Below, piece after piece: positions 1 through 7,007 of a stretch of 20,241 nucleotides of DNA; position 1 is the first letter of the stretch; each line of letters begins with the position of its first letter. Location: NCBI GenBank assembly GCA_038046465.1, contig JBBSWB010000048.1, forward strand, positions 1 through 20,241. The letters are read 5' to 3'. Both the position numbers and the translations under genes were made by a program. The DNA is from JBBSWB01 sp038046465. Its GTDB lineage: Archaea > Nanobdellota > Nanobdellia > Woesearchaeales > GW2011-AR9. The notes under the pieces were generated by a model. The model was not told the origin of the DNA, searched no databases, and worked only from the letters and a program-made list of their open reading frames with translations.

Positions 1-55
1 AGGCTAATAGCCTACAACCTAAGAGTAATTTTCAAGATGACTTTCTACTAAGCCG
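1..55. repeat. Left copy of a 55-bp terminal inverted repeat
   Basis: Bases 1-55 are the exact reverse complement of 20187-20241, and identity stops abruptly at base 56 (c against a). The outermost 13 bases (AGGCTAATAGCCT) are a near-perfect palindrome. The sequence shows a repeat present in opposite orientation at both ends. That it is exactly 55 bp, a common assembly k-mer length, suggests the window ends at a shared assembly-graph node, so the true repeat may be longer. Nothing marks it as a transposon end: no transposase gene lies next to it. Confidence 0.9.
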
Positions 56-257
56 CTGGAAAGGCACAATTCGAAAAGTGAGTGATTTTGCTCGTTTTTG
101 TAATTAGCTTTGGCGAGTAGTTAAGAAATATTCTTGTTTTAAGCTCCTCTCTACTGCATTTCTTGTAAGTCCAAAAATAGAACTAAGAAAAAAGTGAGTG
201 ATTTGAGAAATGTATCACTCATAAAACGGATAGTGCCGCTGGAAATCCGGTTAACCT
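56..257. other. Non-coding, repeat-containing end region downstream of proS
   Basis: No credible gene is seen here. Two short direct repeats occur: the 15-mer AAAAGTGAGTGATTT at 74-88 and 190-204, and the 11-mer GCCGCTGGAAA at 52-62 and 234-244. They appear in reversed order relative to each other. TGAGTGAT at 195-202 can pair with ATCACTCA at 214-221, giving an 8-bp hairpin with an 11-base loop. The stretch is the 3' flank of the minus-strand proS gene. The repeats could be remnants of duplication or of a repeat family shared with the terminal repeat; no function can be assigned. Confidence 0.55.
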
Positions 258-1703
258 CTAATAACTTCTTCCGAAATAGAACCAGGCTTTAGCTTTCTTG
301 TCGCAGGCAAAGCATTTTCCGGTAACTGCCGGCTGTTTAAGAGGAGAATTCAAGGATTTGGCGCCGGTTTTTTCTTTGATTAGCTCTTCACATTCAGCAG
401 AATTACACCACGGAGCAAATAAGATTTTTTTAGCATCCAATTCTTTTTCACTTCCTGCAAGCGCATCAACTTTAACAATACTTTTCTTAAGGGATTTTTC
501 TGCTTTTGCATATAAGTCTGCTTGAATTTGTTTTAAAAGCGAGGCTAATTTTTTATCAGCGGTTAAAATAGACAAAGATTGTTTTTCACCGGTATCTCTT
601 CTCACGACGACTATTTGTTTTTTTGCTAAATCTCTTGGACCTAATTCAATGCGGATAGGAATTCCTTTCATCTCCCATTCGCTGAATTTCCATCCAGAGG
701 AATAACTTTCTCGATTATCAAGATAAACTAAAATCCCACTTTTTTCTAATTTTTTCTTTAGTTTTTCTGCTTCTAAAAGTATTTTTTCCTTAGAATCACC
801 AAAGAGGATTGGAATAATTACTGCTTGAACGGGTGCTAACATAGGAGGTAACACTAACCCTTTATCGTCGCTATGAATAGCAAACAAAACCCCCAACATG
901 CGGGTAGTAATGGCAAAAGTATTCTGCCAGACATGTTCCTGCTGGCCAGTTTTGTTGGCAAAAGTAATATTAAACACTTTAGCAAAATTCTGCCCGTCGT
1001 GATGGAAATCGGGCCCTTGAATCCCTTTTCCATTAGGCATTAAAAATTCTAACGAAACAGTATATTCTGCGCCAGCAAATTTTTCTCCTTCAGATTTCTT
1101 ACCGATTAAAGAAGGCAAAGCTAAATAATTTCGGCAAACCTCATCGTAAATACTAATAATCTCTTCTTGTTCAGCAAGTGCTTCTTTCTGAGATGCAAAA
1201 CAAGTATGCCCCTCATTCCATAAAAATTCTCTTCCTCTTAAGAAAGGGGTGGGATGCTTAAACTCCCATCTAACTACATTATTCCATTGGTTCAATCTTA
1301 AAGGCAGATCATTATGAGAACGGATCCATTTAGCATACGATTCGTACATAATTGTTTCCGAAGTAGGACGGACTGCTAATCGTTCACCTAATTTAGTATC
1401 TCCACCATGGGTAACCCAAGCTACTTCTGGAGAGAAATGAGCAATGTGAGTCGCTTCTTTTTGCAGTAGAGATTCAGGAATAAAAAGAGGGAAATAAGCA
1501 TTTTGAATGCCTATTTGTTTAAACCGTTTATCAACCTCCGATTGTATTTTCTCCCAAATAGCGTAAGAAGCCGGCTTATAAACGATGCACCCGGAAACCG
1601 AAGAGTAATCTGCTAAATCTGCTTTTTGAATCAGCTGAGTATACCATTCCGAAAAATCCTCTTCTTTTTTAACTGTTATTCCCAGGTTGTTCTTTTTATC
1701 CAT
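258..1703 (-). CDS. proS: Prolyl-tRNA synthetase, archaeal/eukaryotic type (ProRS)
   Basis: Cytoplasmic class II aminoacyl-tRNA synthetase that charges tRNA-Pro with proline. The 481-residue protein has the family order: catalytic core to about residue 290, anticodon-binding domain about 293-400, and the C-terminal zinc-binding domain typical of this type. The TxE loop is at RPTSET (112-117), motif 2 runs 145-167 (RWEFKHPTPFLRGREF) and motif 3 is around 266-280 with R268. Candidate zinc ligands are C433, C438, C464 and C467. The chain ends in tyrosine, as is usual for this group. Length is normal and there is no bacterial insertion domain. The start ATG lacks a clear Shine-Dalgarno site. A TATA-like element at 1751-1758 would give a leader of about 25 nt, and the same element can serve the divergent gene at 1782. 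Confidence 0.97.
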   Translation of the reverse strand: MDKKNNLGITVKKEEDFSEWYTQLIQKADLADYSSVSGCIVYKPASYAIWEKIQSEVDKRFKQIGIQNAYFPLFIPESLLQKEATHIAHFSPEVAWVTHGGDTKLGERLAVRPTSETIMYESYAKWIRSHNDLPLRLNQWNNVVRWEFKHPTPFLRGREFLWNEGHTCFASQKEALAEQEEIISIYDEVCRNYLALPSLIGKKSEGEKFAGAEYTVSLEFLMPNGKGIQGPDFHHDGQNFAKVFNITFANKTGQQEHVWQNTFAITTRMLGVLFAIHSDDKGLVLPPMLAPVQAVIIPILFGDSKEKILLEAEKLKKKLEKSGILVYLDNRESYSSGWKFSEWEMKGIPIRIELGPRDLAKKQIVVVRRDTGEKQSLSILTADKKLASLLKQIQADLYAKAEKSLKKSIVKVDALAGSEKELDAKKILFAPWCNSAECEELIKEKTGAKSLNSPLKQPAVTGKCFACDKKAKAWFYFGRSY

Positions 1704-1750
1704 GCGGTGAAGAAGTTAGTTTGGTTATTTAAAGGTTTTCGTAAAAAAGA

Positions 1751-1758
1751 TTTATATA
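1751..1758. promoter_or_regulatory. TATA element shared by divergent proS and the 1782 gene
   Basis: TTTATATA here is nearly symmetrical. On plus it is centred about 27 nt before the GTG at 1782, right for a leaderless archaeal transcript. On minus it would start transcription near 1728, about 25 nt before proS. No other TATA-like element lies in the 78-bp gap, so one element probably serves one or both genes. Confidence 0.5.
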
Positions 1759-1781
1759 CATAACCTCCAATCGAATACGAC

Positions 1782-2294
1782 GTGGGCATTAATAAATGTG
1801 AAATTGCAATAATGGTTCAGGCACTGTTAGGTATTGCTACTCTGACTTTCAGTGCGCCCTATGCTTATCTTAGTGACCAATTTGTTAAAAATGCTATAGC
1901 CGAAGCCAATAAAGAAGGGGGAACAATCTTTAGATTAAGAGAATTACGAGAACGATCTTTCCTAGCTTATCAACAGAATTGTGTTCAAAAAAGCTCTTTA
2001 AATGAACAGTTGGCTTTACAAGCTAAAATGGACTTAAAAAGGTTTGAAAATGGTTCAGAGATGAAAATTTATAATGATAAGATTAGCCAGTTATACGATT
2101 GGAAATTTTGGGGAGATAATGGCCTGTTTGCAGGACTAATGCTTACGCTTACCTGTCCTTTTGCTGCAATTTTAGTTTATGACGATAAAAAAAAGCTTGA
2201 ATATCAACGCTGCTCTATTCCTACTTTAAACTGCGAAGGCAAACCAGAAGATTCTAAAACTGTTTATTCTAGTTTAGAACAGTTATTAAAATAA
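1782..2294 (+). CDS. Two-TM membrane protein of unknown function
   Basis: I do not recognise this 170-residue protein. It has two hydrophobic segments, about residues 7-30 and 114-133. They are separated by a charged, probably helical region of about 80 residues (33-112) that likely lies on one side of the membrane, with a short polar tail (134-170). Cysteines at 6, 67, 125, 144 and 151 form no recognisable motif. The proposed start is GTG at 1782, because the TATA element at 1751-1758 is correctly spaced for a leaderless message; an internal ATG (codon 11) would remove part of the first TM segment. The gene is divergent from proS and convergent with ftsZ, so the neighbourhood gives no functional clue. 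Confidence 0.7.
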   Translation: MGINKCEIAIMVQALLGIATLTFSAPYAYLSDQFVKNAIAEANKEGGTIFRLRELRERSFLAYQQNCVQKSSLNEQLALQAKMDLKRFENGSEMKIYNDKISQLYDWKFWGDNGLFAGLMLTLTCPFAAILVYDDKKKLEYQRCSIPTLNCEGKPEDSKTVYSSLEQLLK

Positions 2295-2350
2295 ATTCTT
2301 AAAAAATTTTATAAAAAAGAATTATAAAAAAGAAAAAATAAAAAGAAAAC

Positions 2351-2402
2351 CTTGCCTTAAGAGTTCTTGTGGGGGTGGTGTATAAGAAATTGCTAAGGCA
2401 AG
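2351..2402 (+). ncRNA. Candidate structured RNA with G-rich loop
   Basis: CTTGCCTTA (2351-2359) pairs perfectly with TAAGGCAAG (2394-2402). Inside, TTCTT (2364-2368) pairs with AAGAA (2384-2388), leaving a loop rich in G (GTGGGGGTGGTGTAT). On plus this lies between the stop of the 1782 gene and the terminator-like hairpin at 2425-2447, so it could be a 3' UTR fold or a small RNA. It could instead be a fold in the ftsZ 3' UTR on minus. No C/D or H/ACA boxes were seen. Confidence 0.35.
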
Positions 2403-2424
2403 ATTTCTTTTAGCATGAAAAAAT

Positions 2425-2447
2425 AGGCGAAAACTATCGCCTTTTTT
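2425..2447. terminator. Bidirectional hairpin terminator between convergent genes
   Basis: AGGCGA (2425-2430) pairs with TCGCCT (2437-2442) around a 6-base loop. The stem is followed by a T tract on plus (2442-2447) and, read on minus, by another T tract (the A run at 2418-2423). The minus reading begins right at the ftsZ stop codon (2446-2448). It would end both the ftsZ message and the plus-strand transcript from 1782. Confidence 0.6.
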
Positions 2448-3510
2448 AAACAAGCTCGATGCCCAATTCCTTACTTAAAGTATGAGCTCTTTGCTCTGCT
2501 TTCCGGTGGTCAAGTTTTCCTAAGATCCAAGGAGAATTTACCCCAGTAATGATAGTCATTACGGTTAATTTTCCTTTCATATCGTCACAAACTCTTGCAC
2601 CCCAGATTACGTTAGCATCATCATCCAATGATTCAGTTACCTGTTCACCAATCCTGCTTACTTCGTCCAAAGTCATATCCGGACCGCCAGTAATATGGAT
2701 TAATGCTCCTGTAGCTCCATCATAGTTGATATCTAGCAAAGGATTGCTTAAAGCACCTTTAACTGCTTCTTCAACTCGGTTGTTAGTATCGGATGAACCA
2801 ACACCAATAGCTGCTACTCCGCCATTGGACATAATTGCTTTTACGTCCGCGTAATCCAAGTTAACTAAGGAAGGTACAGCAATAGTTTCTACAATCCCTT
2901 TAATCATAGTTGAAATTAGTTCATTAGCTACAGCAAAAGCTTGTTGAATCGGTAGATTACCGGCAATTTGAACTAATCTGTTGTTATCAATAACGATAAC
3001 TGTATCAGATACTTGTCTTAATTGCTGTAAACCAAATTCAGCTTTATCGCATCTTGCTCTTTCAATATTGAAAGGCATGGTTACGGTACCAATTACGATT
3101 GCGCCAGTGTCTTTAGCTACTTGAGCTACAACTGGAGCTGCACCTGTTCCTGTTCCTCCGCCCATACCTGCGCAGACGAAGACCATATCTGAACTTTTAA
3201 GTGCTTCTTTAATATGAGTTAAGGATTCCTGAGCAGCTTCTGCACCTTTATTAGGGAATCCGCCACATCCTAGTCCTCTAGTACAGTCTTTACCAATTAA
3301 GAATTTTCGATCTGCACCAGTTATATCTAAGTGCTGGACATCCGTATTAGTTGCAATTATTTCTGCTCCTTTAATGCCTTTCTTATATAACCAACTAACC
3401 ATATTGTTGCCTGCACCACCAACACCAATAACTCTAATGTTAGCTTGGTTTACTCTTCCAAATTCATTTGCTGGCATTGATTCCAGCGCTTTCTCGACGA
3501 GAAAATCCAT
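2446..3510 (-). CDS. ftsZ: Cell division GTPase FtsZ
   Basis: Tubulin-like GTPase that polymerises into the division ring in the cytoplasm at the membrane. The N-terminal GTP-binding region contains GVGGAGNN (29-36) and the tubulin signature GGGTGTGA (117-124). The synergy/T7 loop needed for hydrolysis in the polymer is NLDYAD (217-222). The 354 residues cover the GTPase and C-terminal core domains, and the chain ends soon after the core with a short tail (LGIELV), unlike bacterial FtsZ with a long linker and membrane-tethering peptide. Archaea often have two paralogues; I cannot firmly say whether this is FtsZ1 or FtsZ2, and no second copy is in the window. A strong Shine-Dalgarno site (GAGGTGGTG) precedes the ATG, so the message has a leader. 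Confidence 0.97.
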   Translation of the reverse strand: MDFLVEKALESMPANEFGRVNQANIRVIGVGGAGNNMVSWLYKKGIKGAEIIATNTDVQHLDITGADRKFLIGKDCTRGLGCGGFPNKGAEAAQESLTHIKEALKSSDMVFVCAGMGGGTGTGAAPVVAQVAKDTGAIVIGTVTMPFNIERARCDKAEFGLQQLRQVSDTVIVIDNNRLVQIAGNLPIQQAFAVANELISTMIKGIVETIAVPSLVNLDYADVKAIMSNGGVAAIGVGSSDTNNRVEEAVKGALSNPLLDINYDGATGALIHITGGPDMTLDEVSRIGEQVTESLDDDANVIWGARVCDDMKGKLTVMTIITGVNSPWILGKLDHRKAEQRAHTLSKELGIELV

Positions 3511-3515
3511 TTTAA

Positions 3516-3524
3516 CACCACCTC
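3516..3524 (-). promoter_or_regulatory. Shine-Dalgarno site of ftsZ
   Basis: Read on minus this is GAGGTGGTG, ending 5 nt before the ftsZ ATG. It resembles the archaeal consensus AGGAGGTGAT and decides the start at 3510. It contrasts with the apparently leaderless genes elsewhere in the window. Confidence 0.7.
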
Positions 3525-4008
3525 GATTTTTATACCCTCTTTTTATATTTTTTTTTATTTATTTTATGTTTTTATATTTTTATAGTTTGGAAAATAGATA
3601 CTAGAGCATACAAAATATTATATACTAGTTTTACTTTTCTATTTTCAACAACATGCATCTTATGTCTGACCAACATGTGATGTAAACTAACTAAACTTAG
3701 AATAAGTTAAGTACAAACCAAAACGACCAAATTTATTAACAAACTAAAGGTGACCAAACCTTTATTTTTGGTAAAGCTTAGCTTATATTTAAATATTTTT
3801 GTTCTTTGTTATATATTTTAAGAAGTATATATTGCAGTACTAATTAACATTTATTTTGAATCTCTTTTTTAATTCTCTACGTCGGTATTTTTCAAAAATT
3901 TATTATAATAATCAATCAGTGATTTAATCTATTTATAATCCGTTCAATAATTTTTAAAAAATAGTTTTTAAGAAAAAAATACCAGATTAATTATTTATGC
4001 ACAGTTAT
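3525..4008. other. Long AT-rich non-coding stretch upstream of ftsZ
   Basis: This is about 480 bp without a credible gene, long for such a compact genome. It must hold the ftsZ promoter: several TATA-like runs read on minus (for example around 3530 and 3615-3624), but none can be singled out. A weak inverted repeat ACCAAA/TTTGGT lies near 3750-3770, and GACCAA-type motifs recur between 3665 and 3760. No tRNA, repeat array or replication-origin element was recognised. Confidence 0.4.
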
Positions 4009-4671
4009 TTATTTTCTAACAACTTCTTTAGCTTTCTCTTTTATTTTTTCTGCTCCTTCTTGAATACTTTTCTTAACTGCGGCCGTCTTCCTCGCTAAAA
4101 TAGTAGCAAGATCATTCATATATTTAGCTGGATCTTTCATGCGATTTCTCCAATAACCAAAATAAACTAACCCTTCTAAAGGATATTTAGGTGGTTTTGG
4201 AGGTATTTCTTTAGCATAACCTATCGCCACAATTGCCTGAGGAGAAATTTCTGCAGGTATGCCTAATAAAGACCTAACCTTATCTTCTTCAAACCCGCCG
4301 ATCCAGCGAGCTGCTAAACCTAAAGAATGTGCTTCTAAGAGCATATTCTGGATGGCTGCAGCACAATTTTGAATAGAATATAAGGTTTCTCCGCGAAGAC
4401 CATAATACCGCTCTGCCTTCTCTGGTTCTGCACAAACCACAATTAAATAAGCTGCCTGAGCGATTTCATATTGATCGTAGGTTAATTCGGCCAATTGCTG
4501 TTTTTGATCTAATTCATAAACTAAAACAAATTTCCAGTTCTGAATATTACCGCAGCAGGGCGCATGCCTGCCTGCATCAAGGATTCTAGAAAGATTTTCC
4601 CAGGAAACAAATTTAGGCAAAAAATTTTTTACGTTTCTTCTGCTTTTAATTAATTCCAATATATCTTCCAT
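4009..4671 (-). CDS. Nitroreductase-family FMN oxidoreductase
   Basis: Probable FMN-dependent NAD(P)H oxidoreductase of the nitroreductase fold; the physiological substrate is unknown. Family features are an N-terminal RRNVKNF (11-17, corresponding to the FMN-phosphate-binding RRSxRxF), HAPCCGNIQNW (37-47, the SAGNxQPW region), a central helix QNCAAAIQNMLLEAHSLGLA (101-120) followed by WIGGF, and GIP..ISPQAIVAIGY (137-152). The length of 220 residues is normal except for a lysine-rich helical tail (about 195-220) that could bind nucleic acid or membrane. I start at the ATG at 4671 rather than the GTG six bases upstream, because a TATA box at 4695-4702 is spaced for a leaderless transcript beginning there. 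The gene stands alone on the minus strand. Confidence 0.88.
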   Translation of the reverse strand: MEDILELIKSRRNVKNFLPKFVSWENLSRILDAGRHAPCCGNIQNWKFVLVYELDQKQQLAELTYDQYEIAQAAYLIVVCAEPEKAERYYGLRGETLYSIQNCAAAIQNMLLEAHSLGLAARWIGGFEEDKVRSLLGIPAEISPQAIVAIGYAKEIPPKPPKYPLEGLVYFGYWRNRMKDPAKYMNDLATILARKTAAVKKSIQEGAEKIKEKAKEVVRK

Positions 4672-4694
4672 AATCACTTAATAAATTATTTAAG

Positions 4695-4702
4695 TATTTA
4701 TA
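4695..4702 (-). promoter_or_regulatory. TATA box of the nitroreductase-family gene
   Basis: Read on minus it is TATAAATA, centred about 27 nt before the ATG at 4671, which suggests a leaderless message. Confidence 0.55.
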
Positions 4703-4783
4703 ATTAACGTTTTGTAGAGATTAGAGAACTCAATTCAAAGAATCAGGTAAAAAATAAGAAAACGAATTGAGAAAAATAAAGTT

Positions 4784-4818
4784 AAAAAAACAAAACAAAA
4801 ATAAGAAAATTAAAAAAA
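4784..4818 (-). terminator. Tandem T-tract terminator
   Basis: On minus, downstream of the stop at 4834, there are runs of T including two of seven (opposite 4784-4790 and 4812-4818) without a hairpin. Oligo-T runs are the usual archaeal terminator. They would end the 5669/4834 transcript. Confidence 0.5.
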
Positions 4819-4833
4819 TAGATTAAATAAAAT

Positions 4834-5640
4834 TTATTCTCCGCTTAGGTCTACTTCTCTAACTGCTAAAGCCATAACTTTATCGGCAGCATCGTACATC
4901 ATTAGTTTTATTTCAACTCGCTGTAAGTTTACCTGAGCTTTATTAAAAGCAAAGCCGGAAGGAGAACCCCCGATTGCTGCTGCATCTTGTAAGGTTTGTC
5001 CTGCTTTAACTGTTTCAGAAGTGTAAGGGATTGCAAATCTTTTTTCCATGTCTTCATAACCTTTTACTGTCATTATAAAATAGGCTGGCTTAATGGTCCC
5101 AAGTTCACTATTTTTAATAGTATACTCGATTCCAGTCATTCGACCCCAAACTCCGGGTTCTTTCCAGATTTTATTTACCCCTTCAATGGCTAAAGCCACT
5201 TTTTTATAAGTAGTAATAATTTCTTCATTTGATTCTTCAGCAACTGGCTCTACTGCTGCTGCTGTACTACCGCTCGTAGCTGGTCCTGTAGTTGCAGGCT
5301 CCGTAGGCGTAGTGACTGTAGGAGTACTGCTTGCTGGTGTAGTAATCAGTTCTGTTTCTGTGACCGAAGTATCTAACACAACCGTTCCAGACGGAGTGGT
5401 TTTATCAGAAGCAGAAAAAAGGCCCCCGAAAAAATCGGAAACATCAGTAAGCCCGCAGGAAGCAGAAGTAGCACTAAATCTTCCCGCATAGAATACGGAG
5501 AAAAAAATAGCTACCAAAACTAAAGTTTTAATCACCATTCTGGGCTTAAGCTTAATAGTAAATTCGCTATCTAAAGCAGAATTATGATTATCAGGTTTTT
5601 TTCCAAAATTTCCAAACGAATCGTTTTTTCTTTGTTCCAT
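4834..5640 (-). CDS. Single-TM anchored extracytoplasmic protein with Thr/Pro linker
   Basis: The function is unknown. The 268-residue protein has a short polar cytoplasmic N-terminus (1-33), one membrane segment (about 36-53), and a Thr/Ser/Pro/Ala-rich spacer (about 80-130) that looks unstructured and possibly glycosylated. A folded C-terminal region (about 143-266) with alternating hydrophobic strands may be a beta-sandwich. The orientation with the C-terminus outside is inferred from the charged, Lys/Arg-rich N-terminal side. A Shine-Dalgarno site (AGAGGT) lies 9 nt before the ATG. The small TM gene at 5669-5830 ends 28 nt upstream on the same strand, so the two are probably co-transcribed and may act together at the membrane. 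Confidence 0.72.
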   Translation of the reverse strand: MEQRKNDSFGNFGKKPDNHNSALDSEFTIKLKPRMVIKTLVLVAIFFSVFYAGRFSATSASCGLTDVSDFFGGLFSASDKTTPSGTVVLDTSVTETELITTPASSTPTVTTPTEPATTGPATSGSTAAAVEPVAEESNEEIITTYKKVALAIEGVNKIWKEPGVWGRMTGIEYTIKNSELGTIKPAYFIMTVKGYEDMEKRFAIPYTSETVKAGQTLQDAAAIGGSPSGFAFNKAQVNLQRVEIKLMMYDAADKVMALAVREVDLSGE

Positions 5641-5668
5641 TTTATTTTACCTCTTTTTGAAATCTAAA

Positions 5669-5830
5669 TTAAACTATAAATAAAACTACTGACACTAAAA
5701 TAAAAATTATGCCTAAACCAATCGAGCCAAAAGAAACCTGTTCGCCCAAAGTTAAATATTTAAAAGACTTAACTTTATCTGAAATAAAATTCCACGATTC
5801 TTTTAGTTTAATCCCTAATTGATTAGCCAT
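5669..5830 (-). CDS. Small single-TM membrane protein (53 aa)
   Basis: An intact 53-codon ATG-to-TAA frame, short enough to be missed by length cut-offs. The protein has a basic amphipathic N-terminal half (residues 1-26), a short turn (YLTLGEQ, 25-31), and a C-terminal hydrophobic segment (about 33-53) with small residues (GSIGLG) at its start. That layout, amphipathic helix, short turn, C-terminal anchor, recalls archaeal SecE/Sec61-gamma. The match is to architecture only and the characteristic Pro-Thr pair is missing, so I do not name it. It leads a probable operon with the membrane-anchored protein at 4834-5640. A TATA-like TTTAAATA (5863-5870, minus) would give a leader of about 10 nt. 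Confidence 0.65.
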   Translation of the reverse strand: MANQLGIKLKESWNFISDKVKSFKYLTLGEQVSFGSIGLGIIFILVSVVLFIV

Positions 5831-5943
5831 AATCTTTCGCTAACCAAAGAGTAAAGCAAAAGTATTTAAAAATCTTGTTATTTTTGTTAGAAGAAAATTA
5901 AAAGAAACGTTCATTTCCAATTTTAAAAAAAGATTAAAAAAGT

Positions 5944-6357
5944 TTATTCTTCCTTAGGAGCTTCTTTCTTTTCTTCTGCTGGCGGAGCTAATGGTGAAGA
6001 ACCAACTTTAACTACCTTAAGATTAACCTGGTGGGTTGAATCCGCTATTCTTTCCCCGCAGACAACTCTCCTTATTAATAGACCTTTTCGTTTCTTATTA
6101 TTTCGGTCTTTTCCAGAAAAACCTACGCTTTTTCCAATTAAGATTTTTTTTCTGGCTGCTTGGATACCTTTTCTTAAAGGAAATCCACATTTATCAGATC
6201 CTCCCGTGATAAGAAATTCATACCCTGAAAAACCCAACTGATCTCCAGAAATAGTTTCTCCGATGCTTTTTCCTTGCAAAGCTTCTGCTTCTGTGCCTTT
6301 AAACTCTTTTTGGTAACTTTTACCTTCTTTTGTTCCAATAACAACTTTAAATTCCAT
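5944..6357 (-). CDS. rps6e: 30S ribosomal protein eS6
   Basis: Small-subunit ribosomal protein found in archaea and eukaryotes. The 137 residues match the conserved core: an N-terminal strand (FKVVIGTKEGKSYQKEF), the LQGKSIGETISG segment (27-38), the signature GYEFLITGGSDKCGFPLRKG (45-64), and the basic stretch NNKKRKGLLIRRVVCG (86-101). The C-terminal tail (about 122-137) is low-complexity, rich in Ala, Glu and Lys. The gene has its own promoter (TATA at 6443-6450) and a strong Shine-Dalgarno GGGAGG about 6 nt before the ATG. The leader of about 60 nt has room for regulation, but no clear structure was found. Confidence 0.95.
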   Translation of the reverse strand: MEFKVVIGTKEGKSYQKEFKGTEAEALQGKSIGETISGDQLGFSGYEFLITGGSDKCGFPLRKGIQAARKKILIGKSVGFSGKDRNNKKRKGLLIRRVVCGERIADSTHQVNLKVVKVGSSPLAPPAEEKKEAPKEE

Positions 6358-6442
6358 TTTATTCCTCCCGAGACTTAAGAACCTATCAGTTCAAAGCATT
6401 TTAGCTTTATCTCAGCCTTGTTTTAGTTCAAATCGAGCTATG

Positions 6443-6450
6443 ATTTATAA
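6443..6450 (-). promoter_or_regulatory. TATA box of rps6e
   Basis: Read on minus it is TTATAAAT. Transcription would begin near 6420, leaving a leader of about 60 nt before the ATG at 6357, consistent with the strong Shine-Dalgarno site there. Confidence 0.45.
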
Positions 6451-6493
6451 AACTTGTTGTTAAAAAAGGAGTTAAATATAATGTCTTAAAAGT

Positions 6494-6724
6494 TTAAGCT
6501 AGGGGAGAAAGATTATTTTCGAGTTCTTTTTGTTCAGGTTTTTTCTGCAGCTGTTCAAGATTTTTTAACTCGTTACGTAAAGAAGTGAACTCTTCTTGCA
6601 GTTTTCCTAACTGTTGTTTCTTAAATTCATTGATTTGATTTCTACTAGAATCCCATTCTAAGGGTTTAATTCTTCGTTCTAGATGAAACAATAGTTCTCT
6701 CAGTTCGGATGCTCTTTCAGTCAT
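6494..6724 (-). CDS. Small coiled-coil protein of unknown function
   Basis: A 76-residue, highly charged protein predicted to be almost wholly helical. Residues 3-20 and 33-62 show leucine/hydrophobic spacing like a coiled coil, with a break around PLEWDSS (21-27) that could form an antiparallel hairpin. There are no cysteines and no recognised motif. The start is ATG at 6724, not the in-frame TTG at 6739: a TATA element (6746-6755 on minus) is centred 26 nt upstream, indicating a leaderless message. It lies upstream of rps6e on the same strand with a 136-bp gap that contains the rps6e promoter, so the two are probably separate units. Confidence 0.65.
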   Translation of the reverse strand: MTERASELRELLFHLERRIKPLEWDSSRNQINEFKKQQLGKLQEEFTSLRNELKNLEQLQKKPEQKELENNLSPLA

Positions 6725-6745
6725 AAAAAGCAATAGCAATTAGGA

Positions 6746-6755
6746 TTATATAAAT
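6746..6755 (-). promoter_or_regulatory. TATA box of the small coiled-coil gene
   Basis: Read on minus it is ATTTATATAA, centred about 26 nt before the ATG at 6724. The spacing supports that start codon and a leaderless transcript. Confidence 0.6.
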
Positions 6756-6788
6756 GTTTGGAAAGAAAAAACCCGCTTTAACAAACCA

Positions 6789-6939
6789 GGAGTTTTTTAG
6801 TCTTCATTAAGTCTTAACTCCCCATGAAGAAAGAAAAATACAAGAAGCAGTTAAATCTTTCGAGACAGGTTTGACCGTCTTCAGGAGACGAACCGATTGG
6901 ATTTTCTAAGCTAAACCTCTTCTTTTGAATTTAACTGCT
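6789..6939 (+). ncRNA. Candidate structured RNA in the gap before the tRNA genes
   Basis: This gap has no credible gene but several inverted repeats. AGCAGTTAAAT (6846-6856) pairs over 11 bp with ATTTAACTGCT (6929-6939). Inside it, GGTT/AACC (6868-6871, 6891-6894) and CGTCT/AGACG (6876-6880, 6886-6890) stack with a 4-base bulge and a TCAGG loop. Upstream, GGAGTT/AACTCC (6789-6794, 6816-6821) and TCTTCAT/ATGAAGA (6801-6807, 6824-6830) are interleaved and could form a pseudoknot or alternative folds. It does not match a tRNA, 5S, SRP or RNase P RNA that I know. The strand is uncertain. Confidence 0.35.
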
Positions 6940-6970
6940 CATTCAGTTGAAAATTAAAACAGAATTTAAA

Positions 6971-6996
6971 TTTATCGATACTGATTTATCGATACT
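6971..6996. repeat. Tandem pair of a 12-bp sequence
   Basis: TTTATCGATACT occurs at 6971-6982 and again at 6985-6996, separated by two bases. Each contains the palindrome ATCGAT. It sits just past the 3' end of tRNA-Gly and may be part of its terminator region or a local duplication. Confidence 0.6.
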
Positions 6997-7007
6997 AAAA
7001 AATAAAA

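Noticed and set aside
1..55. Transposon end, linear-replicon telomere or provirus boundary
   Set aside because: There is no transposase, integrase or replication gene, the content is core chromosomal, and the exact 55-bp length fits an assembly node.
3525..4008. Replication origin in the long AT-rich gap
   Set aside because: No Cdc6/Orc1 gene nearby and no convincing origin-recognition-box repeats; AT-richness alone is not evidence.
6725..6739. TTG start extending the small coiled-coil gene
   Set aside because: The TATA box spacing points to the ATG at 6724.
6846..6939. A further, degenerate tRNA
   Set aside because: The outer stem and size are suggestive, but neither strand has a T arm with TTCRA or an anticodon arm.
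6971..6996. CRISPR repeat
   Set aside because: Only two 12-bp copies with a 2-bp gap; no spacers and no cas genes in the window.
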